From the NCBI RefSeq assembly GCF_022394535.1, contig NZ_CP089414.1, positions 3,038,001 through 3,102,000 on the forward strand: a stretch of 64,000 nucleotides of DNA. Reading direction: 5' to 3'. Below the pieces are notes generated by a model that searched no databases, was not told where the DNA came from, and was given only the letters and a program-made list of their open reading frames with translations. The position numbers and the translations under genes are program-made. The DNA is from Dyella terrae. GTDB taxonomy: Bacteria > Pseudomonadota > Gammaproteobacteria > Xanthomonadales > Rhodanobacteraceae. The stretch's first letter is position 1, and every line of letters begins with the position of its first letter. This document shows, piece by piece, positions 17,162 to 26,352 of the stretch.

Positions 17162-17602
17162 GTGAGCATTGTCATCATCCAGGGTCCCCACGCTGACTGT
17201 CCTGCCAGCGGCGTACTTCCCGACAAGCTCCAGCAACTCGCGGCCACGGCCGGCCGCTCGCTGGAGCTGGTGTGCTGCAAAGGACTCAACGACTTTGTCA
17301 GTTGTGTGCGTTCCATGAAGCGCCGCGCCTCGGAATTCATGCTGCTGGACCCAGGTGACCTCGGGCCACAAGCGACGGCACATCCGGAAGCCGGCCTGAG
17401 CGATGCACTGGACGAAGCCGGCACGCCCTATGTCGAGGTCCACGAAGACGCCAGCACCGAACTGGGCCTGCCGCCCGGCTTGCACAACGCACCGGTCGCC
17501 ACCGTCATCATCAACGGCGACCTCGGCAGCAGCTACCGGATCGGCTTGGGCATCGCCCTTCGGCAACTGGGCACGGTGGCAGTGGCGGCCCGCGCGGCCT
17601 GA
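17162..17602 (+). CDS. AroQ-fold protein (type II dehydroquinase-like) lacking key catalytic residues
   Basis: 146 residues from a GTG start; CAGG lies about 7 bases upstream. The layout follows type II 3-dehydroquinate dehydratase: IIQGPHAD replaces the LNGPNLN strand, LLDPGDLG replaces INPGA, PYVEVHED replaces the IEVHISN strand, and VIINGDLGSSYRIGL replaces I.G.G...Y.LA. The mobile-loop Arg and Tyr (RxxxYG) are absent, Asn of INPGA is Asp, the His after it is missing, and Ser of HxSN is Asp; only the EVH histidine (94) is kept. It is therefore probably not a working dehydroquinase. No shikimate gene is nearby. Confidence 0.65.
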   Translation: MSIVIIQGPHADCPASGVLPDKLQQLAATAGRSLELVCCKGLNDFVSCVRSMKRRASEFMLLDPGDLGPQATAHPEAGLSDALDEAGTPYVEVHEDASTELGLPPGLHNAPVATVIINGDLGSSYRIGLGIALRQLGTVAVAARAA

Positions 17603-17706
17603 TAGGCGACGGTGCCGAGGCGTTTTCATGACCTCGCACGTCATTGAGAAGTAGACGGCACGCGCCTTAGCTTCTTTCACGGCACCCTTTGCCGTGGAGA
17701 ACACAC

Positions 17707-18672
17707 ATGCTGAGGCGAGATTTCCTGATCCACTCTGGACTGCTGGCAGCCGCCGCCGCACTGCAACCCTTGTATGCGCAGGACGACACCTCGCGCTTCC
17801 AGGCATTCACTACCAGCCAATTCCACGCTGCACGGCAATTCGTGCAGATAGGCCCCGATAAAGTAGCCTTCGTCGAGCAAGGCGCTGGCGACGTTGCACT
17901 CTTCCTACACGGTTACCCGCTGAACGGCTTCCAGTGGCGTGGATCCATGGCCCGACTAGCGTCGATACGTCGCTGCATCGCGCCCGACCTGCGTGGCCTG
18001 GGCTACACCGACGCACCCGCCGATGCCGACCTGTCGCCGCACGCGCAAGCAGCGATGATCATCGCGTTACTGGACAAGCTTGGCGTGCGCGATGTGGACC
18101 TTATATCCAACGACAGCGCCACCGGCATCGCGCAGTTGATCATCGCCTCACATCCCCAACGTGTGCGCAGCTGGCTGGCCACCAATGGCGACGTGCAAAC
18201 CAACAGCCCGCCCGCAGCGCTACTGCCATTCCTGGAGAAAGCGCGACGCAATGAAGTGCCCGCCTGGTTTGAGCACCATCTCACCGACAACCATTTCGCG
18301 CGCTCGCATGACGGCATTGGCAATGCCTATCACGACCCTGACCGCGTCCTCACACACGACGTCATCGAAACGTACTTCCGCCCCTTGGTCAGTTCTCCCA
18401 AACGACGGCAGCAGGGCCAGCAGTACGGCCTGGCGATGTTCCCCAACCCGCTGCCCGCGATAGCGCCCGCGCTGCGTCAGTTCCAGCGCCCCGTGCGCAT
18501 GGTGTGGGCGCGCGACAACGAACTGTTCCCGGATCGCTGGGCACACTGGCTCGACCAGACGTTCCCGCATTCGCGCGGCATCCGCTTTGTTGACGATGCG
18601 CAGCTGTTCTTTCCCGAAGAACAGCCGGAACTCATGGCCGGGGAAGCGCTGGCGCTATGGCGGTTTGAGTAG
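17707..18672 (+). CDS. Alpha/beta hydrolase with Tat-like signal; catalytic His appears replaced
   Basis: 321 residues from 17707; an upstream start at 17689 is less likely. The N-terminus MLRRDFLIHSGLLAAAA looks like a twin-arginine signal ending YAQ-DD. The fold has HGYPLNGFQW (oxyanion loop), APDLRGLGYTD, and the nucleophile elbow ISNDSATG (Asp about 136), as in dehalogenase/epoxide-hydrolase-like members. At the C-terminus the usual GHF...PEEQP reads QLFFPEEQP, so the catalytic His is Leu (about 300). Possibly an inactive or repurposed hydrolase. Convergent with the GNAT gene (1-bp gap). Confidence 0.78.
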   Translation: MLRRDFLIHSGLLAAAAALQPLYAQDDTSRFQAFTTSQFHAARQFVQIGPDKVAFVEQGAGDVALFLHGYPLNGFQWRGSMARLASIRRCIAPDLRGLGYTDAPADADLSPHAQAAMIIALLDKLGVRDVDLISNDSATGIAQLIIASHPQRVRSWLATNGDVQTNSPPAALLPFLEKARRNEVPAWFEHHLTDNHFARSHDGIGNAYHDPDRVLTHDVIETYFRPLVSSPKRRQQGQQYGLAMFPNPLPAIAPALRQFQRPVRMVWARDNELFPDRWAHWLDQTFPHSRGIRFVDDAQLFFPEEQPELMAGEALALWRFE

Positions 18673-18673
18673 A

Positions 18674-19225
18674 TCAGCCCGTGCGCTCGGCCATATGCTT
18701 CACCATCGGCACGCAAGTGAGGCTCACTCCAAGAGACGACTGGTACGTGCTTTGAGTGTCGCCCTGAAATCCCAGCGCCCGATAGAAGGGCGCCGCATTC
18801 AAGGTGGACTCCAATTGAATGCTGTCGAGGCCGACATCTAGCGCCAGGCTCTCCATCTGGGCCATCAAGGCACGACCTATCCCGCGCCCCATATAGCCCG
18901 ACAGGACGAACACGGCGTCGATCTTTCCCGTCACCAGATCAATCATCGCCGTGCCGACTAAGTGCCCATCCGCTACGGCGACGTAGAAATGATCGGCCAC
19001 CCGTTGCGCGAAGGTTGGCGACATGATGCCGGATGTCCAGATATCCAGGTCCGCCTCAGGATAGTGTCCACCGCACTGCGCGAGGATCGCGTCACGACGA
19101 ATCGCGAAGCATGCCAACGCATCATCAAGCGTCGCCTTCCTGATATGCACGAACCCATCTCCCATCGGAACTGAACAGCCATGCCAAGCGTATAGCAAGC
19201 CCGTCCGTTCACGAGGGTCGGCCAT
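18674..19225 (-). CDS. GNAT family N-acetyltransferase
   Basis: 183 residues from 19225 (GGTGG 4 bases upstream); a shorter start at 19165 (MGDGFVHIRKAT) fits the family N-terminus equally well. The acetyl-CoA-binding motif appears as VLSGYMGRGIGRALMAQME, preceded by DHFYVAVADGHLVGTAMID and followed by IQLESTLNAAPFYRALGF. These are standard GNAT motifs A and B. The substrate is unknown. Stands alone between a convergent hydrolase and a co-directional AraC gene. Confidence 0.88.
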   Translation of the reverse strand: MADPRERTGLLYAWHGCSVPMGDGFVHIRKATLDDALACFAIRRDAILAQCGGHYPEADLDIWTSGIMSPTFAQRVADHFYVAVADGHLVGTAMIDLVTGKIDAVFVLSGYMGRGIGRALMAQMESLALDVGLDSIQLESTLNAAPFYRALGFQGDTQSTYQSSLGVSLTCVPMVKHMAERTG

Positions 19226-19299
19226 GCATCCACCGATGTCACTTAGCCGCTAGCCGCTAAGTGTCGCTGAGATGATCATCTGGGCGCAGCGGCCAAGAC

Positions 19300-20298
19300 T
19301 CAGCGCAACTCGTATAGGGAGCTGTCCCAGCGGCGCGACATGGTATCGACCGATGGCAGATGGGAGCCGCGGATGCTGGCGGCCCGATAAGCACCCGGCG
19401 ACACACTGAAGAATTGCTTGAACAGCCGGCCTGCGTGGCTTTCTCCGGAAAAACCAGACAAAGGCGCCAGTTCGGCGAGCGAGCGGCTGTCGCAGGCACG
19501 ATCGTCCAGGTGGCCTCGCAAATGCTGCAGGCGGCATAAGTGGATGAAGCGGGCCACGCCACCCTGCGGCTCAAACAGCCGGTACAGGCGGGCGCGCGAG
19601 ATGCCAGTGAGGTCGACGATGTGCTGTACGGAAAGATCTGCGTCAGCAATGTTCGCTTCGATCACACAACGCACTGCCTCACGGCGCACGCGCTCCTGTC
19701 GATAGAAGTCCGAACGTCCTGGGACCCCGGCAGGATGGATGGCCAGCGAAAGCAGATCCACCAGCGTGCGCGTCACCACCGCATGCGAGCCAGGCGACAA
19801 GTGAGCAGCCTGCTCCACCAGTTCGCGCAGCAGCGACGCGAGCAACGCGCCCTCGCGGCGGCCGATGTGGTGACCATGTAGATCGTCCGTCGTGCCGATC
19901 GCCGCCAACATGGTTTCCCGCGCCAGACTGACCGTCACCAGTCGCACCGATGCAGCGCCGCTTTCCATCGGCTCGCGGGTATCGAGCACCAGCGTCTCGC
20001 CAGGCCGCACCGGTATCGAACGTCCTGCCGGGCCGCCAAGCAGCTCGCCATCCAGAACATGATGCAGTACGAAATGATCGAAGCCATCGCGCACCACTCG
20101 GTCACGCCGCTGATGGCGAATGCCGCCGTACTCGCGCGAGAACAACAACGTGCGGTCCAGTCGCCAACTACGCACCCGAGCGAAGAAAGGTGTGGGCAGG
20201 CGCTCCACATCCGCCCCCGATGCGTAAAGGTCCCGGTACTGGGCAAAGGCTTCGTCCGGATCGATGCCGGCGCTGTCAAACGAGAATATCTCGCTCAC
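19300..20298 (-). CDS. AraC family transcriptional regulator
   Basis: 332 residues from a GTG start at 20298 whose codon overlaps the TGA of the upstream MFS gene (GTGA). The C-terminal 100 residues hold two helix-turn-helices: DLSVQHIVDLTGISRARLYR and SLAELAPLSGFSGESHAGRLFKQ, then FFSVSPGAYR. The N-terminal AraC-like ligand domain includes FDHFVLHHVLDGEL and RPGETLVLDTREPM, a cupin-like arrangement. Translational coupling to the transporter suggests it controls that operon. Confidence 0.9.
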   Translation of the reverse strand: MSEIFSFDSAGIDPDEAFAQYRDLYASGADVERLPTPFFARVRSWRLDRTLLFSREYGGIRHQRRDRVVRDGFDHFVLHHVLDGELLGGPAGRSIPVRPGETLVLDTREPMESGAASVRLVTVSLARETMLAAIGTTDDLHGHHIGRREGALLASLLRELVEQAAHLSPGSHAVVTRTLVDLLSLAIHPAGVPGRSDFYRQERVRREAVRCVIEANIADADLSVQHIVDLTGISRARLYRLFEPQGGVARFIHLCRLQHLRGHLDDRACDSRSLAELAPLSGFSGESHAGRLFKQFFSVSPGAYRAASIRGSHLPSVDTMSRRWDSSLYELR

Positions 20299-21542
20299 TC
20301 GGCCACCTCTGCCACGACGCGGCGCCAGCCTTGCGACGCCAGCAGCGCTGCCGACACGCCAGCGGCGGCAGCCACCGAACACACCTTGTATAAGGCCAGC
20401 GACAAACCATGGCCACCCATACCCAGGCTGTCGCTGACCACCCCGGCCATATACGGCCCGAGCGCAACGCCGACCAAGGTAATAAAGGTGAGAAACAGCC
20501 GCAGCCCGATGTCGCGTACCTGCACGTGCAGCATCAACGGCAGCCCCGCCAGCGCGGCTACCGCCGCCGTGCCGCCAGCCAGTGAAGCAAGCGCGAGCAG
20601 CACGCATGCCTGCGTCGCCGATGTAGCAGATGGAATCGCCCACAGCATCGGCACCACCGCCATCAAAGCCACCGCCACGATGGACATGGGCGTGACGTGC
20701 CGCGCGCGCTTATCGACCAACAGGCCGGCCAGAAGATGCCCCAGGGGCGCCGCCACCAGCAGCGCCAGGCCAAACACCAGCGCCGCCACGGCGGGAGACA
20801 ACCCCTGCTCGCGATGCAGTATCGATGGCGCCCACGCACCAATGCCCTGCACCACCAACACGCTCGCGCCCGCGCTGCCCAGATACGCGCAGAAAGTGCC
20901 CGGCCGCGCGCGGAATGCTGCCAGCATTTCGGCGGCGACCTTCGATGACGACGGAAACGTCGGTATGCGCTCCCGCCGACAGCACAGCAGAACCATCAAC
21001 AGCAGGTTGGGTGCTGCCATCACCAGAAACAGCACGCGCCAATGCGCATGTGCAGACGCAGGCATCCAATGCGCCAGCAGCATCAGCGCCGCGCCGCCCG
21101 CGAGCAGCGCAAGGCCGCGCCCCGCAACCGCCGCCGCGGTGAACACCGCCATTGAGCGCCCACGCTGTGCGGGCGCCGAACACTGCACAATCAAACCCAG
21201 CGCCAGCGGCACGAACAACGCCTGCCCAAAGCCGACCAAGGCACGCCCCAGCACCAGCACGTCGAATGTGGGAGCGAGGGCAAAGATCAACATGCCCAAC
21301 ACCCACACGCCGATGCACCCGGCGAGCAAGCGCAGTCGGTGCGGAGAGTTCGCCAAAGGCCAGCTCACCAACATGCCCGCGACATACAGGAGCACAAAGG
21401 CTGGCCCGTCGAGGAAGCCCAACTGCGTGTCGCTCAGACCCAGGCTGGTCTTGAGCAGAGGCGCTGCCACCGCTGGAAGATGGCGATCAGCGAACGCCGC
21501 GCAGTGTCCGAGCGCAAGCAAGCCCACCAGAGAGAGGGACAT
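20295..21542 (-). CDS. MFS transporter
   Basis: 415 residues from the ATG at 21542; a TTG-started extension to 21632 is possible. Twelve hydrophobic segments can be followed. The first loop is ADRHLPAVAAPLLKTSLGLSD, and the typical loop 2-3 motif is diverged (SWPLANSPHRLRLLAG). A GRALVGFGQALFVPLALG segment is a motif-C-like region. Secondary transporter of unknown substrate. The stop overlaps the start of the AraC regulator (GTGA), so the two form an operon. Confidence 0.88.
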   Translation of the reverse strand: MSLSLVGLLALGHCAAFADRHLPAVAAPLLKTSLGLSDTQLGFLDGPAFVLLYVAGMLVSWPLANSPHRLRLLAGCIGVWVLGMLIFALAPTFDVLVLGRALVGFGQALFVPLALGLIVQCSAPAQRGRSMAVFTAAAVAGRGLALLAGGAALMLLAHWMPASAHAHWRVLFLVMAAPNLLLMVLLCCRRERIPTFPSSSKVAAEMLAAFRARPGTFCAYLGSAGASVLVVQGIGAWAPSILHREQGLSPAVAALVFGLALLVAAPLGHLLAGLLVDKRARHVTPMSIVAVALMAVVPMLWAIPSATSATQACVLLALASLAGGTAAVAALAGLPLMLHVQVRDIGLRLFLTFITLVGVALGPYMAGVVSDSLGMGGHGLSLALYKVCSVAAAAGVSAALLASQGWRRVVAEVAE

Positions 21543-21816
21543 CGCTCTTGAGTTCGAATGAATGTTGGACAGCGGATCCCCCCCGGAGCTATCGCCTGCG
21601 CCCTGTGCACCGACGACAATCGCCCAGCCCAATGCTTAAGAATGAAGCAAAGTAAGCAAGCGACATGCCAGCCAGCATTACCATGCCGTGACCACTATCT
21701 CAGTCACGATGACGCTTTGATCGCTTTACCTGTTGCCGTGAAGCCGCCACGCCGGGTCACTTTGTGACAGCAGGCGACGACCGTCAGCGACACCGCAACT
21801 TCCTTCGGTCGCCGCC

Positions 21817-23091
21817 TCAGCGCTGTGGCCGGGTTTCCGGCATGGTCAGCAGCACCGGCAATACGGCCAGGGCTATCACCGCAATCATGGCCCCGGGCAC
21901 AGCCGACCAACCGGTCAGCCGGATCAACAACTCGGCAAGGAAGGGCGTAACGCCGCCAAAAATCGCCGTAGCCGCGGTTGCCCCCAGGGCCAAGCCGCTG
22001 AGGCGCCCTTCGCCGGGGAATTGTTCCGCCGTCGCCGGCGCACCCACCGCGCTGACGCCACCGGCGACGCAAGCCAGTACCACTGTCGCCAGGATGATCT
22101 GCCATCGCGAGCCGTGCGCCATCAGGCTGAACATCGCCAGCGGCAGCGCGGCGCTCAGCACCGCCAGCCAACCCAATACCGGTTTGCGTCCCACACGATC
22201 AGAGAGCGACCCGACCCACGGCGTAATCAGGATCACTGCCACTGCCGCCAGCGTCGACAAGGTGAGCGACTCACTTTCACCCAGCGTACCGGTGGAACTC
22301 AGGAACGCCGGCACATAGGTGATACCCACGTAATAGGTGATCGATCCCAGTGCGGAGATCGCAAAGGTGCGCCAGATAGCAATGCGGTGATGGGCCAGCG
22401 TGTCGCGCACCGGCGTCCGGGGCACACTACCGCGCGCCTGCTGGCGCTCGAAATCCGGTGACTCCTGCATGGCTGAGCGCGCGATCCAGACACTGCCGGC
22501 CAAAGCCGCACCAACGAAGAACGGTATGCGCCACGCCCATGCGTCGAGATCATCCCGGCTCGATAAAGCCACCGTCACCGCCGACACGCCGACCGCCAAC
22601 AAGGCACCGATCTCGCTGGCCGCCGAGGCCAGCGAGGTCACCAGTCCGCGATGCCGCTTCTCCGAGCCTTCGAGCAGATAAGCGACCACGCCGGTGTATT
22701 CGCCTCCGACGGAGAACGCCATCAGGCAGCGCAGCAGCAACAACAGATAACCCGCGACCACGCCCATGTGACGATAGTCGGGCAGAAGTGCGGTGATCAG
22801 CATCGCCACCGTCATCAACGCCATCGACAACAACAACGTATGCCGCCGGCCCAAGCGGTCGCCAATCACACCAAACACCAGCGCGCCCAGCGGCCGCATC
22901 GCATACGAAATGGCAAAACCCGCCAGCGTGGCGAGTAGCGAATGATCGCCACCACCGAATAACACCCGCGACAACACCGTGGCGAAATACAGTTAGAGCG
23001 TGAAGTCGTACCACTCCACCACGGTGGAGAGCGCAGCGATAACCATTGAGGCACGCGTGATGGGTGACCCGCCCTGCCCCGTACTCGTCAT
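21817..23091 (-). pseudogene. MFS (metabolite:H+ symporter type) transporter disrupted by an in-frame TAA
   Basis: Read through, this is a 424-residue MHS-type MFS protein. It starts MTSTGQGGSPITRASMV at 23091 with GGAGG 6 bases upstream, has the conserved VVEWYDFTL at the end of the first segment, then continues LYFATVLSRVLFGGG, GVIGDRLGRRHTLL (motif A) and SLSDRVGRKPVLG. Codon 33 (22993-22995) is TAA where relatives have Tyr (WYDF.LY), one base away from TAC or TAT. No other frame break is seen over 390 codons, so the lesion is recent. A GTG at 22977 could restart translation but would lose the first membrane segment. Confidence 0.85.
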
Positions 23092-23295
23092 TGGCGTCCT
23101 CCCTCTAGCGTCGTCATGTTCCCTGCGGCGCTCGTGGGAATCGCACCGAGTGCTCTCGATCACGCGGCATGCTTCCGCCCATGCACCATAACAGCAAGCA
23201 CCCGCCGCTCGCGCAACGGGTGCCTGCGATAACAGCACAACGCCTCGTGGTTTACGCCGCCAGCTTCTGCGCTGCGATTAACGTGACAAGCAGCC

Positions 23296-25272
23296 TTACG
23301 CGCTGACCAAGGGTTGCCCACCCTGTACAACGCGATCCAGCCATTGTGCGTAGGCGTCCTCGGCACCGACCTGCCGGCGCGCGTGCTCCAGCGCATCGTT
23401 CATGCCGAAGGCTTTCCAGGCGACGGGCGCCAGTCGCGCCAGCAGTGGCTGATCGCGTTCCACGTCCCTGATCAGGGCGAGCGTACGCTCGCGGAATTCC
23501 TCCAGCACCGGCGAACCGTAGTGCGCCGCATTCGACAGTATCGCCAGATAGGCCATGCGCGGCACCACCCATGATGGCCACTGCAACGACATGCGCAACC
23601 ACCATTCGAGCATGTTGCGCTCGCCCCACAGACCATCCTTGGGCACCAGCCCATTCGCCACCAGCGATAGCATCAGGCTCTGGGAGAGTCCGGTGAGATA
23701 GACGTCCATCGCTTCGACCGAGGGGCGCGCATACCAGGTATCCCACGGCGTTTCGCGCAGCTCGCCCAATGTGGCCAGTAACCGCTGTTCCAGCGCAAGC
23801 ACGCCCTGCCCCAGCTCGTCGGCGGGAACATCGATCTGTTCGCGGGCGATCCAGTCGTTCTTCTCGGCGGACCAGACATGGCAGGCGACGCGCCAACGTC
23901 CTTCGCTGTCGTCGATGCTGCCGCACACGATGATGTCGCCACGCGACTTGAACGCCTCGATGGTCGCGTCGTCATCATCCGACGCACCGAACAGTACCGG
24001 CCCGCCACCGCGCACCACGGGAATCACCGCTTGTCCTTCGTGCCCGGTCCAAACATGCACCGACTCAGCGAAATACAACGGCAAGGCGCGGCTCAGCCGG
24101 CCAATGGCGTTCTCGCGCTCCTGCTGCGCCGCTTCGCCGCCGGTCAGCTTCTTGCTCAGGCACAGAAACAGGACTTTCTTCGCCGTCTCGATCTTGGGTG
24201 CGAACAACCATGGCGGATTGCGCAGGCCATACGCCCAGATCGGCCCGATGTAGGGAACGCCTGCGATATCCATCGCCTGCTCGACGATGGGCGTGGGCTT
24301 GGCTTCCTGCGTGCGACGCTGCTGGAATTCTGCCGAAAAACGATCCAGGTATTGCTTGAACGGCGGCAGGTCCAACGCGTAGAGCTTCGAAAGCAGCGCT
24401 TCACCTTCGTCCAGACGGTCAAGCTGCAGATACGCCTGCACCAGGTTCATGCCTGCGCGCGGGTCGTGCCGCTGAAAATCCAGCACCGGCGCGATCAGCT
24501 CGACCATCAGCGGCACCTGGCCATGATTGCCGAGGTCGCCGGAGACCATCATCAACGACTCAGCATCGAGTGTGGTCGTCGCCAGCACCTGCTCGTAGAG
24601 CGCGCGCGCATCGGCCACGTCACCGTGTTCGAGATGGCCGCGCGCGAGCCACAGTTGCGCGCGCCAGCTGCCGGGCAGTGCGGCCACGCGCTGCAATGCA
24701 CTGGCATAGGCTTCGTCGCCGCCGCGATCCTTGTGGATGCCGGCCCACCACATCAGGCCGTTGTCGAGATTGGGTTCGCGCTCGATCGCCTTCCACAACG
24801 TGGCTTCGGCCTTCTCGTGCTCGCCACGCTCGGCTTCCACTTTCGCGAGATTGGTGAGCAGCGTGCCGGTTTCGCCGACCTTCTGCATCGTCTCGCGCAG
24901 TATCGCTTCGGCATCGTCTAGCCGACCGAGCTTGAGCATAACGATGGCGCGCATGGTGCCACTGCGCTCGGGAATGGGATCGATCGTCAGCAAACGCGCG
25001 GACGCTGCCTTGACCTCTTCAAACATGCCGTCGTTGATCCCGTTGAGGATCAACGAGTACAGGGCATCTGGCTGATCCCAGCTCGACTTGAGCTGGGGAA
25101 GGAACAGCTTGTCGCGCCAGTCGGCGCGGGTGATCTTCATCTCGCGGCCGTAGGCGTCGTAGACCGTGATGAGTTCCTGCTCATCCGGCGGCGGCGCGGT
25201 TGGGGCTTGTGCCGGCGCGGCAGCCGGGTCGGTCTTCTTGCCCGAAAAGCGGTCCATGATGCGCTTGAACAT
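23296..25272 (-). CDS. TPR-repeat protein of unknown function
   Basis: 658 residues. The start at 25272 has AAGGA 7 bases upstream. After a charged, Pro/Ala-rich N-terminus, residues about 60-340 form tetratricopeptide-like helical repeats (AIVMLKLGRLDDAEAILRETM, NLAKVEAERGEHEKAEATLWKA, RGHLEHGDVADARALYEQVL). The C-terminal 300 residues are a mixed domain I do not recognise, with VLFGASDDDDATIEAF, VHVWTGHEGQAVIPV and Trp-rich helices. No signal peptide. Standalone gene between an MFS pseudogene and pdxI. Possibly a scaffold or assembly factor; no function can be named. Confidence 0.8.
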   Translation of the reverse strand: MFKRIMDRFSGKKTDPAAAPAQAPTAPPPDEQELITVYDAYGREMKITRADWRDKLFLPQLKSSWDQPDALYSLILNGINDGMFEEVKAASARLLTIDPIPERSGTMRAIVMLKLGRLDDAEAILRETMQKVGETGTLLTNLAKVEAERGEHEKAEATLWKAIEREPNLDNGLMWWAGIHKDRGGDEAYASALQRVAALPGSWRAQLWLARGHLEHGDVADARALYEQVLATTTLDAESLMMVSGDLGNHGQVPLMVELIAPVLDFQRHDPRAGMNLVQAYLQLDRLDEGEALLSKLYALDLPPFKQYLDRFSAEFQQRRTQEAKPTPIVEQAMDIAGVPYIGPIWAYGLRNPPWLFAPKIETAKKVLFLCLSKKLTGGEAAQQERENAIGRLSRALPLYFAESVHVWTGHEGQAVIPVVRGGGPVLFGASDDDDATIEAFKSRGDIIVCGSIDDSEGRWRVACHVWSAEKNDWIAREQIDVPADELGQGVLALEQRLLATLGELRETPWDTWYARPSVEAMDVYLTGLSQSLMLSLVANGLVPKDGLWGERNMLEWWLRMSLQWPSWVVPRMAYLAILSNAAHYGSPVLEEFRERTLALIRDVERDQPLLARLAPVAWKAFGMNDALEHARRQVGAEDAYAQWLDRVVQGGQPLVSA

Positions 25273-25382
25273 CCGTGTTTCCTTGCGTGGATTCAGGTGC
25301 GCAGTATGCCGTCCCGCTGCGGAACCTTGCATGACACGCGTAACGGCGCGCTCGTCGATCCTCGACGGGCGCGCCGCACCTC

Positions 25383-26258
25383 TCAGGCCGCAGAAGCCTG
25401 CAAGGCCAATGCATCCAGCGCGACCAGTACATCGTCGGGGAGCACCAACGCCGCCGCCTGCATGTTTTCGCGCAGGTGTGCGACTGACGACGTACCCGGA
25501 ATCAGCAGGATGTTGGGCGCGCGATGGAGCAGCCACGCCAGCGCGACCTGCATCGGCGTCGCGCCCAGCGAGGCGGCGATATGCGACAGGCCCGACGACT
25601 GGATCGGGGTGAAGCCGCCCAACGGGAAGAACGGCACATAGGCAATGCCCTGGACCGCGAGCTCCTCGACCAGCGCATCGTCGGCGCGATGTACCAGGTT
25701 GTAGTGGTTCTGCACGCAGACGATCTCGGTGATGCGCTGTGCTTCGGCCACTTGCGCCGAGGTGACGTTACTCAGGCCAACGTGGCGCACCAGCCCCTTG
25801 CGTTGCAGCTCGGCCAGCGCCTCCACTTGTCGGGCGATGGAGCCTTCCTTGGGTGCATGCACGTCGCCCATGATGCGGATGTTCACCACATCCAGCACGT
25901 CGAGACCGAGGTTCTTCAGGTTGTCGTGTACGCCGCGTTCGAGCTGGGCCGGCTCCTGCGCGGGCAACCACGAAGCGTCTTCGCCACGGAACGCGCCCAC
26001 CTTGGTGACGATCACCAGGTCGTCGCGATACGGATGCAGCGCCTCGCGAATCAGCCGGTTAGTCACGTGCGGCCCGTAGAAGTCGCTGGTGTCGATGTGA
26101 TTGACGCCCGCCGCAACGGCCTCGCGCAGTACGGCAAGCGCGGCTTGGTGGTCTTTCGGCGGGCCGAACACGCCCGGGCCGGCTAGCTGCATGGCGCCGT
26201 AGCCCATACGGTTCACGGCGGCACCGGCGAACGGAAAGGTCTTCAGGGGATGAGTCAT
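25383..26258 (-). CDS. pdxI: Pyridoxal reductase-like aldo/keto reductase (PdxI/YdbC type)
   Basis: 291 residues. From recall it follows E. coli YdbC (PdxI) nearly throughout: NRMGYGAMQLAGPGVFGPP, GVNHIDTSDFYGPHVTN (catalytic Asp and Tyr), VIVTKVGAFRGEDASWLPA (catalytic Lys), LGLDVLDVVNIR, HVGLSNVT, and the C-terminal LIPGTSSVAHLRENM that binds NADPH. The usual active-site His of AKRs is not at its place (VNIR), as in YdbC. Reduces pyridoxal to pyridoxine in B6 salvage, or related aldehydes. Divergent from a LysR gene that probably regulates it. Confidence 0.85.
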   Translation of the reverse strand: MTHPLKTFPFAGAAVNRMGYGAMQLAGPGVFGPPKDHQAALAVLREAVAAGVNHIDTSDFYGPHVTNRLIREALHPYRDDLVIVTKVGAFRGEDASWLPAQEPAQLERGVHDNLKNLGLDVLDVVNIRIMGDVHAPKEGSIARQVEALAELQRKGLVRHVGLSNVTSAQVAEAQRITEIVCVQNHYNLVHRADDALVEELAVQGIAYVPFFPLGGFTPIQSSGLSHIAASLGATPMQVALAWLLHRAPNILLIPGTSSVAHLRENMQAAALVLPDDVLVALDALALQASAA

Positions 26259-26335
26259 GGCGATGTCCTCAATGGGGTGACGCCACTATGCACACGCCTC
26301 GTCTGTTAGAGAATCCATGCCAATTCGTACAGGCT

Positions 26336-26351
26336 GTGCAAAAATTTGCAC
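26336..26351. promoter_or_regulatory. Palindrome upstream of the LysR gene (candidate LysR box)
   Basis: Exact inverted repeat GTGCAAA-AA-TTTGCAC directly before the LysR start at 26353, in the spacer to pdxI. The half-sites and position suit a LysR-type binding site, probably for autoregulation. It lies where a ribosome site would be, and none is otherwise visible. Confidence 0.5.
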
Positions 26352-26352
26352 A

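Noticed and set aside
20059..21561. 500-codon open frame opposite the MFS/AraC operon
   Set aside because: Ser/Ala/Arg/Pro-rich shadow without domains.
22993..22995. TAA as a recoded codon (selenocysteine-like) in the MFS gene
   Set aside because: Recoding uses TGA or TAG; TAA at a Tyr position is best read as a nonsense mutation.
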